From Phycomyces nitens (Eukaryota; Mucoromycota; Mucoromycetes; Mucorales; Phycomycetaceae), in contig JAHRBC010000001.1 in NCBI GenBank assembly GCA_022702545.1, positions 6,510,001 to 6,574,000 of the forward strand: DNA of 64,000 nucleotides, given 5' to 3'. The notes beneath the pieces were generated by a model that made no database searches, was not told the origin of the DNA, and saw only the letters and a list, made by a program, of their open reading frames with translations. Position numbers and translations under genes: made by a program. This document shows positions 1 to 12,758 of this stretch, in pieces; positions within the stretch are counted from its first letter, which is position 1, and the number at the start of each line of letters is the position of its first letter.

Positions 1-2168
1 TTTTTTTTAAAGTATGCTTTTCTCTGTATTTATAAATCAGTTTATCACCATTTACTATATTCATTTTTCAATAAACCTAGTGAATATTCCAAAACATTTC
101 CATACTTGCAGCTTCTTTTTAGCCAAATAGTAAAGTACAAGTATTAATTAAATAAAAGTATTTGTTATTAATGGGCATTGTGTTTTTTCAGTTGACTTGA
201 AATTATTATCTTTTACCAGTTTGATACCTTGATTCTACATACTGTTTACGATGCTAGTCATAGAGTTTACATTGTTAAGCTTGTCTGTTTATCTCCTTTC
301 TATTATAATACATGGTTAACGAGGTCGGTCTTTTTTTTTTCGTTCGTGAACGCTCTACTGGTGTCTTGTTATAGATAATAAACGTTGGGTCTCTCCTACT
401 TTTAATTCCAATATATATTTATATTCATTTCTAATCATTTCTAATCATATTATGATTATATCGGATTCTTGTCAAGTTACATCATTTCAATTAAAACTAG
501 GTTTGAACACTATTCATCTAATCTTTATATTATATTTAACAAGTTTCTTTCTTTTTTTTAATATAAACATGGAAAACAAAACAAAATCATCTTTTTTAAA
601 ATGCTGGTAAAATACGTGGTTGAAAAATGACGCCAACTTTATAAATGAAAAATGTGTATGTTTGGTTCAAAAGTATAAACTATGCTATATATCATTTCTT
701 GAGTATAGCTTTCTAATTTCAATAAATTGATGTAGTCATGTCTAAGAACAATAAATGTGCTTTTATCAGCTAGTTATGCGTGTGGTAATAAATCAGTAAA
801 CATGTAAAGCTTGTCTACTTTTTGTTTCATGTTTTTTTTGTTTGACTTTACTAGATTTTCTGCTATGATAAATGAGTCGATCTTGCAAAACATGGACATT
901 AAGAAATATGCAGTTGAGGATTTTACAAGACTCTGGGATCTTGGTTTAAGTTTATAGGGTAATTATTACAACAGATCGTATTTCATATTCATGAGTGTGC
1001 CTTTCTTGATGAATTAAAATTTGATCCAACTATACATTAAGAGGTTGATCATAGTGTATCACTCAAACAACGATATATATATATATATCTACCGAGAGTA
1101 ATTTCTCATGAAACCGTTGGTATATCTTTGTGTTTGATGCCGTGAATAAAATTGTACAAGAAACAGATTCCCAAGTATTGCAAAAAATGCAAATATTACG
1201 GCAGTAAAACAAAACAAAACAAAATAACGTTCTATGCTATATATAAGACTATGGAGATTACCATATATCAAGAAAGTACAAGCAGGTGAATGCTTTTTAA
1301 AGCATTTTTACATTGAATTTGAACCAACTTTATCCTGATTATGGATACTTGACTTTCCATCACAGCAAGATATTGGAAGCCAAGTTATTATAATGGCATG
1401 TAAATAAACTTGCTTAAATAATCTCCTGTGTCAATGAAAATAAAAAATAAAAAATAAAGTCGTCCAGTGTCTATCCTATCACTATATCTCAAGGTTTAAC
1501 CAAATAATGGATCAAATACCCCGTCCAAGAGTGAATATGCCCAACCTAATTTGGCATGACCTCTCAAGGTATACAGTTTCGATGTAAATATACATAAATG
1601 TTAAAGTCTTGTCTAAAGTTTACATGATATTTAAAAAACATTTAAAGAACCACTGCCAAACATAACTGCAAATCTTTTTGGTATAATAATGACAATGATA
1701 GTATTAAGTGATGGAATTCGACGATGTAACCAAGGGTGTAGACTAGCAATGGAATATTACGGTTGTTGTCAAGGACCTAGAGTCGCCATCTTGCCAACAT
1801 GAATAAAATATTATTTTTTATTCGCTGAAAAATCATTTGTATATCCGCCAATTAGATTATTCTGGCCAATGGTTTTTTTTTAAAAAAATATAAATATATT
1901 GTGAAAAGTACTTTTGCATCCTTTCAAAATAGAGTTGCACTCTTTCAAAATAAGCCCGAGTTTTGTAAAGTACAGGCTTATATCTAAATCAAGAATACCT
2001 ACATGTACATTTATTTTATTAATTGTAAATGTATACCAAATGTCAACCCAGGTCACCAACACACGAATCATTAGAATGATCAAACATTGCAATCCATGCT
2101 TTGAACAATGTATACCATTAGTGCAAAATTATCTTAAACTTTTATTCCAAGTACAGCATCCGATGGGA
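1..2168. other. AT-rich intergenic tract, no gene recognised
   Basis: Only short open frames without coding character are visible, most lacking an ATG or overlapping on both strands. There are poly-T/poly-A runs and a short (AT)n run near 1076-1089. No RNA gene or mobile element was recognised. Confidence 0.5.
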
Positions 2169-2678
2169 TTAACTGATGATGCAACAGATATAGGAACTGT
2201 CATGTAGATGGGACTGTGGCCGATCGGGTACTGACTGATAGTTGGAGAACAAGCTCGACGGGTTTGTACCTTGAGGGATTGTCCGCATCATTGAATGGTG
2301 ATCTGGGCTATGTACAGAATCAGGTATCTCAATAGCAGGCGTGTCCAGCAGCCCACAGCTATTTTCATACCAATCACTCGACAATCCCTTGGAATCCTGG
2401 TCAGCACCATCTCCACAGTCCATCAGAAGAAGTGTTTCTAGACTGCTATCACAGGCATCCCACAACGAGGGTTGGCGATATAGACCATAGTGTAATAGTC
2501 CAGCTGTCATTGTACCTAGATGTGGACTAGCAGTTGCCAGCACCTCTGGTCCGAAAGCGTCTTCATCATAGATGTCTACTCGTCGCTGTTGTTTAAAGGC
2601 CTCGTCTAGTATGGCAAGATGCCGATTTGATAGCCTACGCTGGTCTATTCCGTCTGTAGAGTACCAATAAGCAACCAT
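2169..2678 (-). CDS. Unknown 169-aa protein ending in a CaaX box
   Basis: An intronless ATG-started frame whose family I do not recognise. The N-terminal half is mixed and rather acidic; the C-terminal third is rich in Ser, Pro, Asp and His and is probably disordered. The protein ends ...YICCIIS. The last four residues CIIS fit a CaaX prenylation box, with Ser at the end favouring farnesyl, and a second Cys just before could be palmitoylated. That suggests a membrane-tethered soluble protein. The region upstream of the start (plus positions about 2680-2780) is strongly purine-rich on the plus strand, i.e. CT-rich in the gene's sense, as in many fungal promoters. Base composition is clearly less AT-rich than the flanks, which supports a real gene. 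An unseen upstream exon cannot be excluded. Confidence 0.6.
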   Translation of the reverse strand: MVAYWYSTDGIDQRRLSNRHLAILDEAFKQQRRVDIYDEDAFGPEVLATASPHLGTMTAGLLHYGLYRQPSLWDACDSSLETLLLMDCGDGADQDSKGLSSDWYENSCGLLDTPAIEIPDSVHSPDHHSMMRTIPQGTNPSSLFSNYQSVPDRPQSHLHDSSYICCIIS

Positions 2679-4473
2679 GCAGAAGAGAGGGAGAATGGGG
2701 GTTCAAGGGAGAGTATCAGTTTGCAGTGTAACCTATGAAAGGGAAGGAAAAAGAAATGGAGAAGAAAGAGAAGGCGGTAGGATAGCGGCTCATAGCCAGC
2801 ACTGTTTTCTCTTGTTTATGACTGCAAGTCTATGGTAAAACTTAATAAGGGGTGGTTAGGAAAAGATTACCATGCAAGGGGGGGGAGTGGGGGATTATTT
2901 TTGGGTGCTGAAAATGGCAAAAAATGGTAGGGCGGCGGATTCTTATGACATGCAGAGGGTTTCTTATATTATTATTTATATTCTGGGTGGTTGAAAAAGA
3001 AAAGTGGAAAAGATAGCGTGGCATCTCCAGGGCATTGAACGCTAGGAACATTGCGTATTATTGACTCCTGTGGCCAATAAAGATATTTGACATTTTGATA
3101 TTTTGAACTATTGCTACATGCGGATTCTAATGGGATTGTGTGAATTGGCTGTAGTTTTTGAATTCTTTTAAAGATATCGATCACTGTATGGTTTCAATTC
3201 CAAATACTTGTTTAGATTATAAATATACAAAAAAAAATATACAGAAAGGCATGGCATGCTAACGTGCTTAAATAAGGGACACCTCACGTGTGATTTACAG
3301 GGCATTCGACAGAATCATGGCAAAATCGCATAATTTGTATATTCTAACTCGAACACCTTGTTGTAAATATTTTTTTGGCTCGATTATCTATAGACTCACA
3401 TGTATCTAGAGCGGTTGGCTAACCGAACAATTCTTTGAGCCTTTTTTTTTATAATTAAATTCGGCCATTTCCCGAGGACTATTGATGTTCCCAAATTGAT
3501 CGCTTTTGAGATACTCATAATATTGAATATCTATGGAGACTAATTTTAATAATTATATAAAAGTGTGGTTTCAAGACAATGGTCTCCTATCTCAATTACC
3601 TCACATGTGTAGGCAAGGTATTTGGTTCAGAGCAAGCCAATCGATCGAATATAACTGTCAAACTCTAGCAAGCATTGTTTAGTTTTAAAAGTCTATATCT
3701 ATTTGTTGATATATCGTTGGCTCGTGGTATTGTTATAAAAGATCGGCAAAAATCATTACAGAAACCTATTACTCTTGCTAACATCATTCTAGTCTTGATA
3801 AACATACAAAATCAATTTTTAGATTACTCTTTCTGGACCCTTGATCCTCCTATTCATTTCATAATAATATTGACGCTATTCACTCTCATTGTTACGTTTG
3901 TATACCTGTTATTTAATCAACAAGACAATCTAGATATCTATCGTGCTCTTGTTCTAGAACCACTCCTAAAGACATTTATAATCAAGTAAATACGTGAAAT
4001 AAACAAATGTAAATATAGACGAGCGTGCTCTTGCACGGAAATGTTGTCCCTTTCAATAAATTCTAATTCCTAGTGCCCAATTAATGACTTTCGGGATCTT
4101 GTCTTATGAATGAAAAGGCACCCAAGATCAATAGACCTTGATATATAAAAAGCACACTTTAAGCTCTGCTTCTCCAACAGTCACAAATCTTGAGCTTTGA
4201 TGCCCACAATTTAAATATCCGAAAAAGGTTGCATTAAAAGGCATGTAAGTTGAGAACAATGGAATAGACTGGGCTGTGGCATGGCACAAGGCACACAGAC
4301 TATCGAATTCATTAATGCACTATACTTGATCTGACCAGTCAGTATGAATGTATTGTGTCCTAGGTGACTGTCATTCATGACGTTTATATGGGTAACACCT
4401 TGTGATCACCGCAGCTCACTGTTTCTCGTCACAAGCACCCACTTTTTTTTTCTATTCATCCTTCTTTCACGCA
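2679..4473. other. Intergenic, no confident gene
   Basis: A frame at 3675-3989 (104 codons, TTG first codon, one hydrophobic stretch) has no ATG start and no recognisable family. It could be a relic or the last exon of something unseen. Otherwise AT-rich, with a G-run at 2878-2890. Confidence 0.4.
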
Positions 4474-5038
4474 ATGGATAAAAATACACAGCAGAATCTA
4501 CCAGATTACAATCCTCCTCCTCCCTCATACTCAGAGTCAGAGTCGAGTGCTCATCAAGCTGTCTTTCCTGAATTAGCCCAATCACCACCAGCACAATATG
4601 ACAACCGTGGTCATTACTATCCTTCTCCAACGAACCCTTATCTGTCTCCTCAAGGCACACATCAGCCTCGTGGCTATCAGGCAATCATAATCGAAAGAAG
4701 ACCATCTCCTATTAGAATTTATGAAACAGAACGCCAGTTTCCATTAGCAGCAATGATGTTTTTATTTGGCTGGTAAGATCAAATATAATAGAAAGACCGG
4801 CAAACCCATAACTTACTCGGCAAACTTTAGGGTATTGCCTCCTCTGTGGATTCTGGGTGCATGTTGCTGTGTTGGTAGCCGTAATCCGTACGAGGCCTGG
4901 TGGGGAAAGGCTAATTTTATAATGGTCGTTCTTCTCCTTTGCTCCACTATTACATATTCTATTGCAGCAGTGACAGTTGGTGATTGGTCAATGGGACCAA
5001 TGATGGTGGCTCGAGTGATTGGATTTGAAACAGAATAA
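4474..5038 (+). CDS. Small PPxY-containing two-TM membrane protein
   Basis: Two exons, 4474-4772 and 4831-5038, joined by a 58-bp intron (GTAAG...TTTAG); the model gives 168 aa. The first about 85 residues are Pro/Ser/Tyr/Gln-rich and carry PPPPSY, a PPxY motif of the kind bound by WW-domain E3 ligases such as Rsp5/Nedd4. The C-terminal part has a hydrophobic helix around MMFLFGW-VLPPLWILGA, a CCC cluster, then NPYEAWWGKAN and a second hydrophobic helix. The intron falls inside the Trp codon of FLFGW, and the restored frame continues the first membrane segment smoothly, which is good support for the splice. I infer a small integral membrane protein with its Pro-rich tail in the cytosol, perhaps an endomembrane adaptor. 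No enzymatic role is suggested. An in-frame GTG upstream at 4402 is not used; the ATG is taken as start. Confidence 0.65.
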
Positions 5039-7242
5039 TCATGGCAATGGCAGCAATAGCAATAATTATATGATGTTTTTCTTCTTCTTTAAAACAAATT
5101 AAACAATGTAGGATAACTTTTAATCTCTCTCTTAGTACTTTTTTAAAATGAAAAATAAAATAAAAAAAAAGTAGAATAAATGAAGATGAATTCAGATTAT
5201 ATTGAAAGTTAATGATGTGTATGACGGTTCCAAGCAATGATGTCTAGAGTGTTTCTTAATAATAAAATATTGATTTCGTTCAAAATTGAACTTCTTGGTG
5301 TTTTAAACTTGATATTTTAATACCAAGTCATTCAACCTTTTTTTTTGGAAGCAAACCATTATTTGTAATACTTCTTCTCTATTACATATTCATGGTATAA
5401 TTCCGTCGAAATAAAGGTTTTCTAGTTGTATTATAACACTGATAAAACTTTTAGAAAAGGACGATGCGTTTAATTTTTTCCTAATAAACAAAGCATTGGT
5501 CAAAATACATATATATCTAGTCACCCAATGTAATAGTATGTGGTTTTACTGGGCAATTATCTGGCTGTCTAAACAGAATTGAAACAGATGAGTAAGATAG
5601 TATCAACTGTTTTTTTATCTTGAAAATTTCTTAAACATATTGAATTGCCTTTATCAGAAACCGATTAAGAGTTTCTGTAATAGTAAAAATTAAAGGTAAA
5701 ATGCTTTTCTTTTAAACCCATTCTTTAGATCATCAAAGTTGTAATTACTGCTAAAATGTATGCATATAGTATATAACTTTCTGCAAAATATACATGTTCT
5801 TAATAATATATTGGTTGGTTTTTACTTTTACCAATTAAAAAAAAGAAACATATTGTATCGGCTTTTACAATCATTCACCCAATTTTTTTTTTAAAAAAAA
5901 AAGATATATCCAATCCTGTATACTCCTATTTATTATTAATGTTCCAACTAATGGGAATGTTCTATAATATTCGTAAACACTAAAGTAATAGCAACACACG
6001 TACAGTTAAGACTTGATACATATTAGTCGCAATCGCTCTGACCCTTGGTCTCTTATACGCTTTGGTCTGGTGTTTCTTTAACTATATATATATATATTAA
6101 GTTAATTTAAGGGAAAATGTTTAGTTGCATTAGTTGACCTCTAGAGTTTCTTGTTTAGTAAAACATAACCAAGTATAAATTTCTTCCAAGGTCTCTAAAA
6201 CGTACACAAAGGGCTAATTATTACAGTCTATTTTTTATCAAAATTTTGACAGCTATTACTTCTTGCTAGTACATAGCAACATAGGTCACGGATGTCAACT
6301 TTAACAGACATTTAGAGGGGAGAATCTATCATTCCGGTCGTCATGCCATTGTACTATAACTCTCGTGCCAAACATGTCCACTGTTATTCATATTCCCTTG
6401 CCTAGAAAAAATTTATAGACTTGAAAACACTAAATTCGATTTATCAAGAAATTCTAACAGTGAAAATAATAGTTGTTTTATTTAAGAAGAACAGTATCTT
6501 TGGTGCTTTTCGATTCTCAATGATATTTTCAATTGGTATTTTTTCCTCGCTTTTATGGATTAGTGAGCCATACCATCATTTCTATCTCTTTCCTCGTTTT
6601 TGTAAACCCAGTGCATATTCTCATTGCCTCATAAAGAGATAACCAATGTGCCTTGAGTAAAAAGTAATTAGCTTAAATAGTTTTACTTGTAAAATCTGTA
6701 TAAATACTACAACTATTTGTAACCATAAAAATAATTCAATCCTCTATATTCTATTTATCCTAAACGTTCTAGTTGGTGGTGATCTATTGCAAAACTTATC
6801 CAAGTCGAGGCTTAACAAATCACTAAAAATATTATTTTAATTGACATTTTCAAAACAAATGTCTGCAACTCTCTTTCTGATTGTGTCGTGCCTAATTTTG
6901 GTGAAACAAGCTCTAGTGACTTGTCTTTACAAATGAGGCATGATTTGAAATGATTATTCATCTGTTTGTAATTACAGAAATTTGTAATCCGTTTATAATA
7001 ATTTTGTAAGAACATTAGACACCTCTTCAGTGTAGTCAAAGATGAATAATCATTTAGAAAACTATATAAGATATCCAAATTCAAAACAATAAAAATTATC
7101 TTTTATCCTCTCTCTTATTTTGAATACTCCTGTGTATTAAAGCTTGACCAATTCGACTACGTTTACAGTGAATTGGAAGATAGCCTAGATCAGGAACGAC
7201 AATTGGCTAAAACGAGTTCAGGCACGAGCCTGACAAAAAAGT
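5039..7242. other. AT-rich intergenic tract
   Basis: No convincing gene. Several poly-A and poly-T tracts and an (AT)n run near 6085-6099. Open frames at 6421-6642 and 6812-7084 lack coding character. Confidence 0.5.
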
Positions 7243-7324
7243 CGTCGCCTGCAGGATTCGAACCTGCGCGTCCAAAGGACAATGCCTTAGCAGGGCACCG
7301 CGTTAACCACTCCGCCAAAGCGAC
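7243..7324 (-). tRNA. tRNA-Ser(GCT)
   Basis: An 82-nt intronless cloverleaf on the minus strand. Acceptor arm GTCGCTT pairs with AGGCGAC (one G-T). The D-arm contains TGGCGGAGTGGTTAA, the anticodon loop CTGCTAA gives anticodon GCT (plus positions 7289-7291), the extra arm is long as expected for Ser, and the T-arm carries GGTTCGAATCC. The internal A and B boxes are both recognisable. A T6 run on the minus strand follows directly (plus 7235-7240), a good Pol III terminator. It reads AGC/AGU codons. Confidence 0.95.
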
Positions 7325-7601
7325 TTAATTTGATTGGTTCAAATTATTAATTATAAATTCCGCTAAAATTAACCTATTTGAGAAGAAAACTACAGTTTAA
7401 TATGAATTTTAATTATATTTTCTTTATTTAATTGATTAATTATTAATTATATAATATATAATATATATAAAATAATAATATTTATAATAGTATCTTATAA
7501 TAAAGTAGAAGAAATGGTAAAAATACAAGAAAAATTATTAACTTTTGTTTATTTAAATTGATGGCGTCATAACAATGTAACTTTCGAAAAAGTCATGTGA
7601 T

Positions 7602-7674
7602 GCTTCCGTGGCGCAATTGGCAGCGCGTCTGACTGTTAATCAGGAGGTTGGTGGTTCGAGCCCACCCGGGAGCG
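7602..7674 (+). tRNA. tRNA-Asn(GTT)
   Basis: A 73-nt intronless cloverleaf. Acceptor GCTTCCG pairs with CGGGAGC with one T-G wobble. The anticodon loop CTGTTAA gives GTT at 7635-7637, flanked by a perfect stem, and the T-arm has GGTTCGAGCCC. A TTTT stop for Pol III lies at 7687-7690. It is transcribed divergently from the Ser tRNA about 280 bp to the left. Confidence 0.95.
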
Positions 7675-10213
7675 CGTATAGTTACATTTTCTTCTTCTTT
7701 TGAATCTGAAGATGGATATGTTTTACAGTAGAACGTCCAGGAATATAGAGAATTGTGTGTTTTTTTTTCTTAGAAAGTATTTTAGCCCCTTTTGCAAACA
7801 TACAATTAATATGCCTTGAGTAAAATATAATTATCTTTTATAGTAAACTTCCAATTATTTATATTTTATATTTATCTAACAAAAGGACCTGCTAACCCTC
7901 ATAAAGATAATACTTATAGTAAAGACCTTAATAATTTTAAGCTATATCAAAATATGATTTATTAAAATGTCGTGATAACTTTCTTTTCACAGTTCAAACA
8001 CTATCTGTATGGTTTAAATATCGTATAACCGCAGTTGAAAGTTAAATGATTGATCCTAAACCTCAAAGTATGTCAAATTCTCTACTAAAAATAATGGTAT
8101 ATGGATTTGAATAGAAATTTTCTTGGTATCTTCCTGGAACTTAACTTATTGTTATCGTCCATTATTAAAGCCAAAGATATTTGCAACACTTATTTTTTGC
8201 CGACACCTAGTTTATTGGTGCCCGATTTTTTAATATCATAACTTGATATCTGTCTATTGGATAGAGAAGACGATTGTATTTTAAGCAATCTTTCAAGGCT
8301 TCTTTTTGTCTATTAAATTCATATTGAATATATTAACTCAAGAAGCAAAATTAGTCTGATAGCTAATGATGAATAAGTGAAAACTAAAAATCTCGCTTTA
8401 TTTCTTTCTTTCGAGATATCTTGTTTTATCAATTGAAACCAATAATCTTCACTTTACAAAACTTTGAGCTTATCATGTTGCTTAAACCACTAAAAATAAG
8501 TGTTTTGAATATTTATAACAAGTACACAATTATTTCAAGAATTAGTTCAGATTTTCAAACTTGCATAGCTGATAACACTTTAAATTTTGTGAGCTTGTAA
8601 TAATTTGAGTGTAAAGAGAGTTTCTTTCGTTGACGAGTTTACCTTTGTAAGTTTTACGCTTTCAAATCAAGCTCGGATCCGTCGAGTATAAAATTTTCTC
8701 GGAATCGCTTTCTCTCTCTCTCTCTTTTTTGTACAAGATTTTATTGTATTGTTTCCGATAGAAAACATGTCATTATCTAAATAAACTAAAGGAGAAAAAA
8801 AACTACTTTGAAAGCACTGTTTATTAAAGAAATGATATCATTCTAGTTTCCTTGAATTAACTCTGTATCGTTCCATGAAAAGTTACCATTATTGGTATGA
8901 AGTGTAGATGTGTCCAGCATGTAACAGCTTTAATACCATTTATTTTCGAGACAATTTCCAAAAAGAATATTTTCTATATTTTGTAAGCATTGTAATTCAT
9001 ACATTTGCAGTAGCTATACTACAATCATTAGCGCGTTTTTTATAAATACATAATCAAATAGCTTTTACTTGATAATTAATTCAAATCATGTAAAAATGAT
9101 AAAATAGAAATCAAGGCTAGTAAACTAGTTTTATTGCGAGTTAACGTGTCTTGATTCGGAGAATATAGTTATCCTTGATAATGTCAAATCTATAGTTGAG
9201 ATGCTAGTCATATCAAGACATTTCCAATAAAGTCCAACTGTAAAGCTTATAGCCATTTTAAAACAATTGGCAAACCCCTGGCCGTATCAAATAACTTAAA
9301 AAAAAGTACAAAACCCAGGTACAAGAACTGAAAATCAGTACCAAAAAAAAAACGATATCAACCGAGACATTTCTTATTATTATATTGTAAGCAGGTATTT
9401 TTTAACCTAGTCATCGCAGGTTTAAGCAAAAGTAGATGCCAAGAGGCTGTAGACGACCAAGATGACCGAGATAACCCTCAATTATACCAAAGTACTATAC
9501 CAGATTCCATAGAATAGGGCTTTGGCTATAGGCAAGTGCCAAGTTAGCATGAAATTATAGTCAAAGTATAAAAATTAAAAATTTGTATTTATAATGAAAA
9601 GAAATGGCTGTTATTATAATCAGTCAACTTCTTGGAATAAGTAGCCTTGAAATCAAGGTAGATAATTCAATTTCAATTGCAATGGGTCTGGAAACAGGGT
9701 GTTTTCTCTGATGATTATATTATAAGGGGCAACCGTTTGTGAGGCTTTACTTGAAAGTAAACCTGCATGTGACATACGTCTCAGGAATTAAGGTTTTCTC
9801 GACGCAAAGAAGGATCTGGCTGGCCGTAAATGTTCATAAGATTGTTTCAATTCTACCAAAAGTGGTTTATATCCTATAAGCAAAAAAAATGATTGCATAG
9901 GTGATATCGATCATTTGCCTATAGATAATCTCTAGATCTTGGGATTTAATAGGAAGTAGAAAAATCAATTTTCCCCTTTTTTCTTCTGAGTTTTATGTTC
10001 CTGTTAAAAGAGAAGAGAAAGAGAAGAGGACAAGTGTAAATAGCCTCAAGAGTGACGTCGGGTCGGACTCTAAGACTCTAGAAACGGCGCCACTTCGAAA
10101 CGGTAGAAGTCCTGAACAGCTTTCACAAAGACACTTTTTGTTCTTGGTTCCCGATACATTTCCAGTAACAAACCAACTCTCTCGAATATTATCCATAAAG
10201 AAAACAATATATA
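7675..10213. other. AT-rich intergenic tract upstream of VMA1
   Basis: No gene recognised. A CT run sits at 8709-8726. The last about 200 bp before the VMA1 ATG are less AT-rich and include GAGAAGAGAAAGAGAAGAGG-type purine sequence, plausibly promoter or 5' leader. The minus-strand frame at 9993-10196 overlaps this leader and is not supported. Confidence 0.4.
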
Positions 10214-12758
10214 ATGGTATGTTTATTTTAACCGAGTTTCTCTTCTATCTCTAACCGAGCTTATGTTATGCAAAGGCTGGAGCACTCGAGAACGCACAGA
10301 ATGAGATGCGCAAAATTAGAGACCACGAGCGTGAGTCTGACTTTGGTGCCATTTACTCGGTTTCCGGTCCAGGTGTGTTTTGAACGAAAAGAAAATCGGC
10401 TATTGGGTCAGAGATGACCTTTGGCCAACAAGGCTGTTTGGCCTGCAACATACGCGCCTTTGCTCACATTACCTTATTAGTCGTTGTGGCCGAGAACATG
10501 TACGGTTCTGCCATGTACGAACTGGTAAGATGCTGCAAATAAGGGTACCTGATAATATTCCTCACATCGCATACTCTCTAGGTCCGTGTCGGACATAGCG
10601 AACTGGTGGGTGAGGTCATTCGTATCGACGGCGATAAGACTACCATTCAGGTATACGAGGAAACTGGCGGTCTGACTGTGGGTGATCCCGTCTTGAGATC
10701 CGGAAAGCCTCTTTCTGTCGAACTTGGTCCCGGTAAGATGCCATCTAGTAGCACATATGGCGGTAGATCGACGAATAATTTCTGACTGTCATTTTTGATT
10801 TTCAGGTTTGATGTCCAACATTTATGATGGTATTCAGCGTCCTCTCAAGGCCATTCAGGAAGCCTCCCAGAGTATCTACATTCCCCGTGGTATTGCCACC
10901 CCTGCCCTGGACAAGGGTTTCGGCTGGGATTTCGAGCCTCTCAACTTTGAGGTATTTTCTTTGGTGTTTGCGAAAAGACGAGCTTGTTTCTGACGTTCAA
11001 TTCTAGGTTGGAGACCACATCACTGGAGGTGATATCTACGGTAAGGTCTGGGAGAACTCTCTTGTGACCATCCACAACATTATGCTTCCTCCCAAGGCTC
11101 GCGGTACAATCACCTACATTGCACCCAAGGGCCAATATACCATCCAGGTCAGCAAAACAAGAACAAAAAAAAAACACTTTAGATCACTAACACCCATTAC
11201 AGGACGTCGTCTTGGAGACCGAGTTCGAAGGCGAGACCACCGAATATACCATGAAGCAGCTCTGGCCCGTCCGTTCTCCCCGTCCCGTGGCCGAGAAGTT
11301 GACTGCCAACCACCCCCTTTTGACTGGCCAGCGTGTGTTGGACTCTCTCTTCCCTTGTGTCCAGGGTGGAACTACTGCTATTCCAGGTGCTTTCGGCTGT
11401 GGCAAGACTGTCATTTCCCAGTCGCTTTCAAAGTACTCCAACTCTGATATCATTATCTACGTCGGTTGTGGTGAGCGTGGTAACGAGATGGCTGAAGTAT
11501 TGATGGACTTCCCCGAGGTAAGCACCTAGACATTTGGCTTGATCGTAGACCTGACCTTACTTTCCATACAGCTTTCCATTGACATCAATGGCCGCAAGGA
11601 GTCCATCATGAAGCGTACAACTCTTGTTGCCAACACTTCCAACATGCCTGTAGCTGCCCGTGAAGCTTCAATCTATACCGGTATCACCTTGTCCGAGTAC
11701 TTCCGTGATCAGGGCAAGGACGTTGCCATGATGGCCGATTCCACTTCTCGCTGGGCCGAGGCTCTTCGTGAAATTTCTGGTCGTCTTGCTGAGATGCCTG
11801 CTGGTAAGCTGCGAAACACATCTTTACATGGTCCTAATCATCAACCACAGATTCTGGTTATCCCGCCTACCTTGGTGCCCGTCTGGCCTCTTTCTACGAG
11901 CGTGCCGGTAAGACCACCTGTCTCGGTAACCCCTCGCGTGAGGGTAGTGTCACAGTTGTTGGCGCGTAAGTAAAAAAAATGCTATAGATATAAAATAAGT
12001 CTTGGCTGACCCCATTTATAGTGTATCCCCTCCTGGTGGTGATTTCTCTGACCCTGTCACTGCCTCTACCCTGGGTATCGTACAGGTCTTCTGGGGTCTC
12101 GATAAGAAGTTGGCCCAGCGCAAGCATTTCCCTTCTGTCAACTGGAGTTTGAGTTACTCAAAGTACATGAAGGTCTTGGAGCCCTTCTACGAGCAGTCTG
12201 ACCCAGAGTACATCTCTCTCCGTGACAAGTGCAAGGAAATCTTGCAGATGGAAGAGAACTTGTCCGAGATTGTGCAGCTTGTTGGCAAGGTAAGACGACG
12301 GACCTGTTGAGCATCTTTAACATCTTGGTTCCGCATTTTCTATCTAGTCTGGTTTGAACGAGACCGACAAGATCACATTGGATGTTGCCCAGATCATCAA
12401 GGATGATTTCTTGCAGCAGAACGGTTACAGTAGCTACGATCGCTTCTGTCCCTTCTTCAAGACAACCTGGATGTTGCGCAACTTGATCGGCTTCTACACC
12501 CAGGCCACCCACACTGTCGAGGCATCAAATGGCCAGATTTCGTGGGCCAAGATCCGAGAATCCATGAGTGATGTTGTCTACAAGCTTTCTTCGATGAAGT
12601 TCGAGGTATGAAGATTATATTAGCAAGTCCAGCTTGACTGCTTTATCTAAATTTTAATTACATTTCAGGATCCTGCCGATGGTGAGGAGGTTCTCGTCCA
12701 GAAGTACTCTGCTCTGTACAAGGAAATCGAGGCCAAGTTCCGTGATTTTGAAGTGTAA
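10214..12758 (+). CDS. VMA1: V-type H+-ATPase catalytic subunit A
   Basis: Catalytic A subunit of the V1 sector; hydrolyses ATP to drive proton pumping into the vacuole and endomembranes. Twelve exons: 10214-10216, 10276-10372, 10481-10524, 10582-10732, 10806-10951, 11007-11147, 11203-11517, 11572-11803, 11851-11965, 12022-12289, 12348-12605, 12669-12758, giving 619 aa, the usual length for an intein-less subunit. Walker A GAFGCGKT is at about residues 256-263, [11 protein letters not shown] follows, and the [17 protein letters not shown] and [12 protein letters not shown] motifs are intact. The VMA1 intein site, between the Gly and Cys of FGCGKT in budding yeast, is uninterrupted here. Exon 1 contributes only the ATG, and splicing to GCTGGAGCACTC gives MAGALENAQ. 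The coding sequence is GC-richer and more codon-biased than its neighbours, in keeping with high expression. Confidence 0.97.

Noticed and set aside
3675..3989. 104-codon open frame with a hydrophobic stretch
   Set aside because: First codon is TTG with no ATG nearby, no splice partner and no known family. Not enough for a gene call.
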